A stretch of DNA of 17,229 nucleotides from JAJKIV01 sp036274195 (GTDB lineage: Bacteria > Gemmatimonadota > Gemmatimonadetes > Gemmatimonadales > Gemmatimonadaceae). The DNA lies in contig DASUGD010000256.1 in NCBI GenBank assembly GCA_036274195.1, positions 1 to 17,229 on the forward strand, given 5' to 3'. A program made the translations under genes and the position numbers. Positions 1 to 6,573 of this stretch are shown piece after piece (within the stretch, counting starts at the first letter, position 1; the number at the start of each line of letters is the position of its first letter). The notes under the pieces were generated by a model, which worked only from the letters and a program-made list of their open reading frames with translations, had not been told where the DNA came from and made no database searches.

Positions 1-30
1 ATCGTTCCACCGCGGCCGCGGTGGAACGAT
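1..30. repeat. Perfect 30-bp palindrome at the window edge
   Basis: The half-site ATCGTTCCACCGCGG is followed immediately by its exact reverse complement, giving a 15-bp arm with no spacer. As RNA or single-stranded DNA it would form a very GC-rich hairpin. It lies about 30 bases before the ribosome binding site of the first gene. It could be a terminator for a gene to the left or the hairpin end of a mobile element. There is no T-rich tract after it. Because it sits exactly at the edge, a fold-back assembly artefact is also possible. Confidence 0.7.
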
Positions 31-53
31 GAAATTCGACTCTGACCCCATTT
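31..53. mobile_element. Possible border motif of an IS200-like (REP-associated) element
   Basis: Directly after the palindrome comes GAAATTCGACTCTGACCCC followed by ATTT. Its reverse complement contains GGGGTCAGAGTCGAATTTC, a phrase I recall from borders next to Y1-type (REP-associated tyrosine) transposase genes in many bacteria. No transposase is visible, because the window begins here. Taken with the adjacent hairpin, this looks like the outer end of such an element placed just before the M24 gene. The assignment rests on memory of the motif and has not been searched. Confidence 0.35.
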
Positions 54-74
54 CTCTTTCGCGGAGGTCGGCCG

Positions 75-1589
75 GTGCGGTTCGCGCAACTACGTACGCT
101 CGTCTCGGGTCTTGGGCTGGCTATCGGCGCCGCTCAGCTGAGCGCGCAGATTCCCCAAACCGAATACGCCCAGAGGCGCGCGGCGCTGGCGGCGAAGATC
201 CAGGATGGGGTGTTGCTCGCGATAGGCGGCAAGGAGCCGGCGCAGGACTACCTGTCGTTCTACCAGAACGAGCCGTTCACGTATCTCACCGGCTACAACG
301 AGCCCAACGCGGCGCTCGTGATGGTGAAGCGTGGCGGTCAGACGACGACGACGCTGTTCGTCGAGGAGCGCGACCCGGCTGCGGAGGTGTGGACCGGGAA
401 GCGGTTCGGCCCCGAGGGCGCGACAAAGGCAACTGGCATCGAGGCGCGCCCCGTGGAGCAGCTGCGGCCGGTGCTCGACTCGCTGCTCAGTGCTGCAAGC
501 CAGCTGTACGTGGTAGGCAACGTGCAGTTCGGCGGGCGTCAGGCTGAGGAGCGGCGTGTCCTGTCGCCCGAGGATCAGTTCGTTCGCACCATCACGGCGC
601 GGCACCCATCGGTGAAGGTATCGTCGGCGAACATGCAGGTGCTGATGCTGCGCGGCGCGAAGAGCCCGGCCGAGCTCGATCTGATTCGCAAGGCCGTCGC
701 GATCACGGCGGACGCGCAGCGCGAGGCGATGCGTGCGATCGAGCCCGGAATGTACGAGTTCGAGGTCCAGGCGCTCATCGAGTACACGTTCCGGCGGAAC
801 GGTGCGGACCGCCCGTCGTTCTCGACGATCGTGGGGTCGGGGCCGAACTCGACGACGCTGCACTACAACGCCGACGATCGGCTGATGAACGCGGGCGAGG
901 TGGTGGTGATGGACATCGGCGCGTCGTATCGCGGTTATGCCGCCGACGTCACGCGCACGGTCCCGGTCAGCGGCACGTTCACGCCGGACCAGCGCGCGAT
1001 CTACCAGATCGTCCGCGATGCCCAGGCGGCGGCGGAGCGGCAGGCGAAGCCCGGGGCGAAGGCGGAGCTCATGTCCGATTCGGCGTCGGCGGTGCTGGCG
1101 GCGGGCCTAACGAGAGCAGGGTTGATCGAGTCGCCGACGGCGACGTACGACTGCGGCACGACGCAGCAGCCGCAGCAGTGCCCGCAGCTCAGCCTCTATT
1201 ACATGCACGGCCTCGGCCACGGGATCGGGCTCGAGGTCCATGATCCCGACCAGTTCTACTTCAGGGGAACGCTGGAGACCGGGAGCGCGTTCACGATCGA
1301 GCCCGGGATCTACGTGCGCGAGAACGTCCTCGACATCCTGCCGAAGACGCCGCGCAACGAGGCGCTGGCCGCCAAGCTGCGGCCGGCGGTAACGAAGTTC
1401 CGAAACATCGGTATCCGCATCGAGGACGACTATCTGATCACCGACCAGGGCCTCGAGTGGGTCTCGCGCGCGCCGCGTGAGCTGAACGAGGTCGAGGCGC
1501 TCATGCGAGAAGCGCTGGCCGGCGGCCCGAAGCGGGACACCGGAAAGTTGGAATGGTACAAACGGACGGCCGGGCCGCAGGCCCCGTAG
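75..1589 (+). CDS. Secreted M24 metallopeptidase, Xaa-Pro aminopeptidase (PepP) type
   Basis: Probably an exported aminopeptidase that removes an N-terminal residue preceding proline. It has 504 residues. An N-terminal signal peptide ends near LSAQ (about residue 25). An aminopeptidase P N-terminal domain (about 28-180) is followed by a pita-bread M24 domain (about 200-480). All five expected metal ligands are present: D280 (VVMDIGA), D291 (YAADVTRT), H382 (HGLGHGIG), E409 (FTIEPGIY) and E450 (IRIEDDY), with the accessory His at 389. The start is GTG at 75, supported by GGAGG at 63-67 with 7-base spacing. A small insertion with two cysteines (YDCGTTQQPQQCPQ) lies just before the HGLGH motif and may form a disulfide, which fits an exported enzyme. 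The S9 peptidase gene follows 13 bp downstream, so the two are probably co-transcribed. Substrate specificity cannot be told from sequence; other M24 subtypes such as prolidase are possible. Confidence 0.92.
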   Translation: MRFAQLRTLVSGLGLAIGAAQLSAQIPQTEYAQRRAALAAKIQDGVLLAIGGKEPAQDYLSFYQNEPFTYLTGYNEPNAALVMVKRGGQTTTTLFVEERDPAAEVWTGKRFGPEGATKATGIEARPVEQLRPVLDSLLSAASQLYVVGNVQFGGRQAEERRVLSPEDQFVRTITARHPSVKVSSANMQVLMLRGAKSPAELDLIRKAVAITADAQREAMRAIEPGMYEFEVQALIEYTFRRNGADRPSFSTIVGSGPNSTTLHYNADDRLMNAGEVVVMDIGASYRGYAADVTRTVPVSGTFTPDQRAIYQIVRDAQAAAERQAKPGAKAELMSDSASAVLAAGLTRAGLIESPTATYDCGTTQQPQQCPQLSLYYMHGLGHGIGLEVHDPDQFYFRGTLETGSAFTIEPGIYVRENVLDILPKTPRNEALAAKLRPAVTKFRNIGIRIEDDYLITDQGLEWVSRAPRELNEVEALMREALAGGPKRDTGKLEWYKRTAGPQAP

Positions 1590-1602
1590 CGAGGAATGGG
1601 AC

Positions 1603-3687
1603 ATGACGATCGTTAGGATTTCGCTCGCGCTGACCGTCGCCGCGCCACTCACGTTGGCGACGCCGGCACTGGCCCAGTCGCGCCGGCCGATGACGTTCGA
1701 GGACTTCGCCGCGATGAAGGCGGTGTCGGACCCGCAGCTCTCGCCCGACGGCTCGACGATACTCTACGCCGTGCGCACGACGGACGTCGATGCCAATCGG
1801 CGGGCGACGACGACGTACGCGATGGCGTTAGGCAGCGGGGCCGCGCGGGCCTTCCCGGACGATACGACGCGCGCAACCGAGGCGCGCTGGTCCCCCGACG
1901 GCCGGCGTGTGGCGTATACCGCCGGCGGCCAGCTCTGGATCGCGAACGCCGACGGCAGCGGGCGAAAGCGCCTGACGACGCTCAACGGCGGCGCCAGCGG
2001 TCCGGTGTGGGCACCGACCGGCGACCGGATCGCGTTCGTGTCGGCGGTGTGGCCGGATTGCACGACCGACGCGTGCAACGCGCAGAAGGACAAGGCCAAA
2101 GAGGACGACAAGGTGAAGGCCCATGTGGCCGACAACCTGCTGTTCCGCCACTGGAACGCGTGGGACGAGGGTACGCGATCGCATCTGTTCGTGGTTGGCG
2201 TCGAGGGCGGCGAACCGCGCGACCTGACGCCCGGCGCGAAGTACGACGTGCCACCTGGACCGTTCGGCGGCAGTGAAGGGTATGCGTTCGCCCCCGACGG
2301 GAAGGAGATGACGTACACCGCGAAGGATCAGGGGCGCGCGGACGCGTGGACGACCGATGTGAACCTGTACGTCGTGCCCGTGACCGGTGGTGCGGCAACC
2401 GTCATCACGAAGGCGAACATCGGCGCCGACCAGAATCCGGTGTACTCGCCGGACGGCAAGTACGTCGCGTATGCGTCGCAGAAGCGCGGCGGGTTCGAGT
2501 CCGACCGGTGGCGGCTCATGCTGTACGATCGGGCGACGAAGACGTCGGTCGAGGTGCTGCCGTCGTGGGACCGCAACGCGGACGGCTACTGGTTCGCGCC
2601 GAACGGCAAGGCCGTCTACATAGCGACCACGGACAAGGGGCGAGACAAGCTGTATCGTGCGACGTTAGGCACGATGGGGGCCGCAGCCGGCGCGCCCGCG
2701 CTCGTCATCGGCGAGTCGAACAACGTCGGCTTCTCGTTCTCGCGCGACGCGCGCACGCTGGCATGGATGCGCGACGCGACCAACCGGCCGCCGGAAGTGT
2801 TCGCGGCATCGCTCGACGGCGCTCGTGCCGCCGATGTGCGCCAGGTGACGCACGTCAACGACGCGCTCGTGGCACAGCTCGCGCTCAATCCAGCCGAGGA
2901 CTTCTGGTTCAGGGGCGCCGGCGGCGACAGCGTGCAGGGCTTCATCGTGAAGCCACCGCAATACACCGCCGGCCAGAAGTATCCCGTGATCCTGCTGATC
3001 CACGGCGGCCCGCAGGGTGCCTGGCTCGACAACTGGCATTCGCGCTGGAACTACCAGATGTTCGCCGCGACGGGTGCTGGTCTCGTGATCGTGAACCCAC
3101 GCGGCTCGACTGGGTACGGCCAGAAGTTCGTTGACGACGTGTCGAAGGGTTGGGGCGGCAAGGTGTACACGGACCTCATGAACGGACTCAACGCCGCGCT
3201 CGCCCGCAATGCCTGGATGGACTCGACGCGCATGGGCGCGGCTGGCGGGTCGTTCGGCGGGTACATGGTGAACTGGATCGCCGGCCATACGACGCGCTTC
3301 AAGGCACTCGTGTCGCACGCCGGGCCGTTCAACCTCGAGAACATGTACGGGGCGACGGAGGAGCTGTGGTTCCCGGAGTGGGAATACGGCGGGCCGTTCT
3401 GGGACCCGAAGGCCATGCGTGAGCAGTACCGCGTGTACTCGCCGCATCTGTTCGCCGGGAAGTTCAAGACGCCAACGCTCGTGCTGAACGGCGAGCTCGA
3501 TTATCGCGTGCCGTACACGGAGGGCCTGTCGATGTTCACGTCACTCCAGCGTCAGGGCGTGCCGAGTCGGCTGGTGGTGTTTCCCGATGAGGGGCATTGG
3601 ATCGGGAAGCCGCAGAACCAGCGGCTATGGTGGGGAGAGGTCCAAGGCTGGCTGACCAAATACCTGGCGCCGAAGACCGCGAGCTGA
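1603..3687 (+). CDS. Secreted S9 family prolyl-oligopeptidase-like peptidase (DPP5/acylaminoacyl type)
   Basis: A serine peptidase expected to release dipeptides or cleave short peptides in the periplasm. It has 694 residues. A signal peptide (about 1-25) ends in ALAQS. A seven-bladed, TolB/WD40-like propeller (about 40-420, with repeated LSPDG, WSPDG and YSPDG motifs) precedes an alpha/beta-hydrolase domain (about 440-694). The catalytic triad is readable: S550 in GGSFGGYM, D633 in GELDYRVP and H665 in DEGHWI. The segment after the His, with KPQNQRLWW, resembles dipeptidyl-peptidase 5 and related S9C enzymes. The ATG has a purine-rich GAGGA upstream and lies 13 bp after the M24 stop, so this is the second gene of a peptide-degrading pair. 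The length and all catalytic elements are normal for the family. The exact specificity (Pro, Ala or acylated termini) is not decided by sequence. Confidence 0.94.
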   Translation: MTIVRISLALTVAAPLTLATPALAQSRRPMTFEDFAAMKAVSDPQLSPDGSTILYAVRTTDVDANRRATTTYAMALGSGAARAFPDDTTRATEARWSPDGRRVAYTAGGQLWIANADGSGRKRLTTLNGGASGPVWAPTGDRIAFVSAVWPDCTTDACNAQKDKAKEDDKVKAHVADNLLFRHWNAWDEGTRSHLFVVGVEGGEPRDLTPGAKYDVPPGPFGGSEGYAFAPDGKEMTYTAKDQGRADAWTTDVNLYVVPVTGGAATVITKANIGADQNPVYSPDGKYVAYASQKRGGFESDRWRLMLYDRATKTSVEVLPSWDRNADGYWFAPNGKAVYIATTDKGRDKLYRATLGTMGAAAGAPALVIGESNNVGFSFSRDARTLAWMRDATNRPPEVFAASLDGARAADVRQVTHVNDALVAQLALNPAEDFWFRGAGGDSVQGFIVKPPQYTAGQKYPVILLIHGGPQGAWLDNWHSRWNYQMFAATGAGLVIVNPRGSTGYGQKFVDDVSKGWGGKVYTDLMNGLNAALARNAWMDSTRMGAAGGSFGGYMVNWIAGHTTRFKALVSHAGPFNLENMYGATEELWFPEWEYGGPFWDPKAMREQYRVYSPHLFAGKFKTPTLVLNGELDYRVPYTEGLSMFTSLQRQGVPSRLVVFPDEGHWIGKPQNQRLWWGEVQGWLTKYLAPKTAS

Positions 3688-3716
3688 AAAACCGCAGGTT
3701 ACAGGTTACTGGAGAT

Positions 3717-3799
3717 GGTTATTGGTTGTCTGAACCCTCGGGATGCCCCTCTCGGCGAGATGAGCATCCCGAGGGTTCGATTCCCAGCAACCAATTACC
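3717..3799. terminator. Large two-tier hairpin between convergent genes
   Basis: The inner stem is 14 bp and perfect: AACCCTCGGGATGC at 3733-3746 pairs with 3764-3777. The 17-base loop can itself fold (TCTC at 3750-3753 with GAGA at 3757-3760). An outer 12-bp stem with one mismatch pairs GGTTATTGGTTG at 3717-3728 with 3788-3799. An asymmetric internal loop of 4 and 10 bases lies between the stems. It sits between the ends of the S9 gene (plus) and the cytochrome gene (minus), so a bidirectional transcription-ending or RNA-protecting role is likely. No U-tract follows on either side. The GC content is lower than in the flanking genes, which also fits an inserted palindromic element. Confidence 0.6.
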
Positions 3800-3823
3800 T
3801 GTTCTGTTGCGCTCTTCCCTCGC

Positions 3824-4783
3824 CTAACGTTTCGCTTTGCCCTTCTTCGCGGCCGTCGTCGGATACGCGACGTCGGGTGGCGGATCCCCGTTAGGCCAGT
3901 CGCCGGCCTTCCGCGCGAAATCAGGCCGCGGGCGAGACGTCACCCAGGCCGCCACGTCGTACGCCTGCTGGGGCGTCAGCGAGCCGGGATTGTCGTACGG
4001 CATCGCGACATGAATGAATGCCGCGGCCGTTCTCAGGCGTGCCATCCCGGCGCCGACGTTGAACGACTGAGGACCCCAGACCGGTGGGCCGACGATCGCG
4101 TTGGCGGTGTCGGCCCTGCCGCCTTGCCCGTCGGCGCCGTGGCATTGCGAGCACTTCGATTTGAAGAGCTCGCGTCCGCGGGCGGTATCGCCGGAAAGAG
4201 CGTCGAGACGCGGGAGGCCCTGCCCCTCCACGTGTGCCCCGACGGGGATGCCGTACGACAGAAACGCCAGGTAGGCAACGATGTCGCGCATCGGTCGGCT
4301 GTCACGCGGCAACGCCTTGCCGTTCATGCTTCGCTCGAAACAATCGTTGATACGATCCTCGATGATCTCCACCGTGGCGCTGCGCGGGCGATACTGGGGA
4401 AATCGCGCGTAGACACCGATGAACGGCATCTTGTTCGGCTGCTGGCCGTCGCCCATGTGGCAGCTGACACAGCGCAGGCGATTGCCGACGTGGCCGGGCA
4501 GGCTGTCACGCGTGTTCGCGAGAATGGCGCGCCCGCGACGGACGGCCGCGAGCACGATCGAATCCTTGACCTCTGATTCGGCGGGCACGCGAAACGGAAC
4601 GGGCGCGTTGGCGCGCGTCGCTAGGGCCGCCGCCGCCAGAACTTCCGGACGCGTCTTGGCGGTGTCGGCGGACACGCGCTTCGCGTCGCCGCGAGCGCAT
4701 GCCAGCGCCGTGAATGTCAGGCACGCGCCGAAGAAACCGACTGGTCGAATGCGACGCCTGGCGTCGCTCGATCGTGAGGGCAT
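3824..4783 (-). CDS. Exported diheme cytochrome c, thiosulfate dehydrogenase (TsdA)-like
   Basis: Probably a periplasmic diheme cytochrome of the TsdA group, whose characterised members interconvert thiosulfate and tetrathionate. It has 319 residues. A signal segment ends in FTALAC, so it may be a lipoprotein (the pattern fits the loose lipobox). Two heme-binding CxxCH motifs are at C105-C108-H109 (CVSCH) and C211-C214-H215 (CSQCH). Between them, INDCFERSMNGK carries C148. In TsdA the unusual Cys axial ligand of the active-site heme lies in this kind of segment, followed by the conserved PVGAHVEGQG region. The stop TAG lies inside one copy of the CGTTAGG word. No clear ribosome binding site precedes the ATG. 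The rhodanese gene is 159 bp upstream on the same strand, a context that fits sulfur chemistry. Alternatives are another C4-type diheme cytochrome or a SoxA-related protein. Confidence 0.78.
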   Translation of the reverse strand: MPSRSSDARRRIRPVGFFGACLTFTALACARGDAKRVSADTAKTRPEVLAAAALATRANAPVPFRVPAESEVKDSIVLAAVRRGRAILANTRDSLPGHVGNRLRCVSCHMGDGQQPNKMPFIGVYARFPQYRPRSATVEIIEDRINDCFERSMNGKALPRDSRPMRDIVAYLAFLSYGIPVGAHVEGQGLPRLDALSGDTARGRELFKSKCSQCHGADGQGGRADTANAIVGPPVWGPQSFNVGAGMARLRTAAAFIHVAMPYDNPGSLTPQQAYDVAAWVTSRPRPDFARKAGDWPNGDPPPDVAYPTTAAKKGKAKR

Positions 4784-4915
4784 GGAGAGGTGATCGACGT
4801 ACCGATTGGGGTGCGTCGCTCAGTGTCGCCCATTGAACGCCATATGTCCAGAAGTCCTTTCCGCTATGGCGCCGGAGGCAGGAGTGCAGACCGTCTGGTC
4901 GCGCGCCGGCTGACC

Positions 4916-4943
4916 GCCGCGAACCTTCGAATCGACGCGCGGC
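4916..4943 (-). terminator. Weak hairpin after the rhodanese gene
   Basis: GCCGCG at 4916-4921 can pair with CGCGGC at 4938-4943, with a 16-base loop, directly at and after the rhodanese stop codon. There is no U-tract. The rest of the 159-bp gap up to the cytochrome start holds no ORF or convincing promoter that I can see, so readthrough into the cytochrome gene is possible. Confidence 0.25.
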
Positions 4944-5857
4944 TACTTCTTCACCGGTCCAACGATTGGCGTGTCGTCGCGCGAGCTCCAGTCCTCGAAC
5001 GAGCCATCGTACAGGCTTGGCTTGATGCCGACGTATTTCGCCGCCAGGAACAACAGACTCGCCTGCTGCCCGACGTGGCAGTAGGTCACGACCCTGTCGT
5101 TAGGCTGCACGCCCGCCGCCGTGAACAGGCCCGAGATGGCCGCGCGATCCTTCATCTTCCCGGCGGAGTCCGTGAGCGTCGTGAACGGGATGTTCTGCGC
5201 GCTCTGCACGTGGCCGGGACGTGGACCGCCACCACCCTCACCGCTATAGAAGTTCGGCGTGCGCGCGTCGAGAATGCGGATGCCGGGCTTGTCGATGTTC
5301 GCTTTCACGAACTCGGCGTTGACGACCACGTCCGGGCGCACATGCGGCGTGAACTTCCCGCGCGCGACCTTCGGCGTCTCCGTGCTCACCGGATGGCCAT
5401 CGGCCTTCCACGCCGCGAGCCCGCCGTCGAGCACCGCCGCGCGATCGCCGGCGCCCAGGTAGTCCAGGGTCATGAACACACGGGCGACGATCGGCGTTAT
5501 GGTCTGGCCGTAGACGACGATGCGCGAGTTGTCCGACACCCCGAGCGACTCGAACAACGAGTCGAGGCGGGCGACACTCGGCAGCTCCGTGTTGAGATCC
5601 GGGTTGCTCGGCGCCACGTCGTTGAACCACAGGAAGCGCGCGCCCGGAATGTGGCCGCTCGTGTAGTCACGCCGCGTGCTCGCGAGATGCAGGACGACGA
5701 CGTTCGGGTCGGCGAGATGCTCGGAGAGCCACTGCGCGGACACGATGGGCGAGTCGAAGCGATCGGCCTGTGCTTCCCCGACGGCCGGCACGGCCATCGC
5801 CGCTACCGTCAGAGACGTCATCGCGCGGGCGAGCGCGCGTCGGCGACATCGAACCAT
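4943..5857 (-). CDS. Exported tandem-domain rhodanese (thiosulfate/3-mercaptopyruvate sulfurtransferase)
   Basis: A sulfurtransferase that should carry sulfane sulfur on a cysteine persulfide, acting outside the cytoplasm. It has 304 residues. A signal peptide (about 1-31, ending AVGEAQA) comes first. The N-terminal rhodanese domain has no catalytic Cys (VVYGQTITP occupies that loop). The C-terminal domain has the active cysteine C260 in TYCHVGQQAS. The pairing of an inactive and an active domain is normal for SseA/TST-type enzymes. I chose ATG 5857 rather than the upstream ATG at 6013 because a signal peptide follows it at once and GAGGA lies 4 bases before it. The longer version would overlap the response regulator gene. 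It begins 17 bp after the regulator stop and so appears to be the third gene of the kinase-regulator operon. The loop does not decide between thiosulfate and mercaptopyruvate as donor. Confidence 0.9.
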   Translation of the reverse strand: MVRCRRRALARAMTSLTVAAMAVPAVGEAQADRFDSPIVSAQWLSEHLADPNVVVLHLASTRRDYTSGHIPGARFLWFNDVAPSNPDLNTELPSVARLDSLFESLGVSDNSRIVVYGQTITPIVARVFMTLDYLGAGDRAAVLDGGLAAWKADGHPVSTETPKVARGKFTPHVRPDVVVNAEFVKANIDKPGIRILDARTPNFYSGEGGGGPRPGHVQSAQNIPFTTLTDSAGKMKDRAAISGLFTAAGVQPNDRVVTYCHVGQQASLLFLAAKYVGIKPSLYDGSFEDWSSRDDTPIVGPVKK

Positions 5858-5874
5858 GGTTTCCTCGCGGAATC

Positions 5875-6573
5875 TCAGGGAGTGAAGCGGTAACCGACTT
5901 TCCAGATGGTGATGAAGTGCTTGGGGTCGGCAGCATCGTGCTCGAGCTTCTTGCGCAGCTCGGCCATGTGGGAGTCGACGGTGCGCGTGAGCACGATCGC
6001 GCGATGGTCCCACACCTCGCGCAGGAGCTCGACCCGCGTCGCGACCGCACCCTTCCGCTTGATGAGCGCCATCATGAGCTCGTACGCCTTCGGCGTTAGG
6101 CTCACGGCGTCGCCGCCACGCGTGACGGTACGCGATGCCGGATCGACGCTCACGTCGCCGAACCTGATGACCCCCGCGGCGACGCTCGGGTCATGCGCGT
6201 CCGTCCGCGCGCGGTTTCGCCGGAGCAGCGACTTCACGCGCTCGAGCAGCTCGATCAGCCCGAACGGCTTCGTGACGTACTGGTCGGCGTCGAGCTGAAA
6301 ACCCCGAACCTTGTCCGCCTCCTCGGTTCGCGCGGACAGGATGAGCACGGGTGTTTGGCGGCCCTCGGTGCGCAGGGACCGCAAGATCTGGTAGCCGTCG
6401 ATGCCGGGCAGCATGAGATCGAGGATGACGAGGTCCGGGTCCCACTCGCGCGCGAGCGACAGCCCGGCGTTGCCGTCCTCCGCGACCTTCACGGCGTACC
6501 CCTCGAGCTCGAGGTTGTAGCGCAGTCCCTGTGCGAGGTCGTTCGAGTCCTCGATCACGAGCACGCGTGTCAT
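5875..6573 (-). CDS. OmpR/PhoB-family response regulator 1
   Basis: A DNA-binding response regulator, the likely partner of the kinase encoded immediately upstream. It has 232 residues. The receiver domain (1-120) has acidic residues E8 and D9, phosphoacceptor D52 (VILDLMLPG), switch residue S80 (LILSART) and K102 (VTKPFG). The C-terminal winged-helix domain (about 133-232) includes VSLTPKAYELM and ends in KVGYRFTP. The position usually holding GADDY reads LDADQY, a mild variation. Its ATG overlaps the kinase stop in ATGA, a sign of translational coupling, and the rhodanese gene follows after 17 bp. Targets are unknown; the divergent kinase/permease region is a plausible site. It is clearly paralogous to the regulator at 11191-11880. 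Confidence 0.96.
   Translation of the reverse strand: MTRVLVIEDSNDLAQGLRYNLELEGYAVKVAEDGNAGLSLAREWDPDLVILDLMLPGIDGYQILRSLRTEGRQTPVLILSARTEEADKVRGFQLDADQYVTKPFGLIELLERVKSLLRRNRARTDAHDPSVAAGVIRFGDVSVDPASRTVTRGGDAVSLTPKAYELMMALIKRKGAVATRVELLREVWDHRAIVLTRTVDSHMAELRKKLEHDAADPKHFITIWKVGYRFTP

Noticed and set aside
3764..3799. tRNA gene or tRNA 3' end
   Set aside because: The T-loop-like GGTTCGATTC is present, but its stem has only 3 good pairs, the acceptor partner is missing and no D-arm or anticodon arm can be drawn. The segment is part of a longer hairpin.
4790..5893. Long plus-strand open frame opposite the rhodanese gene
   Set aside because: Arg-rich translation without recognisable domains, lying over a clear minus-strand gene with signal peptide, ribosome binding site and active-site motif. 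It is a high-GC shadow frame.
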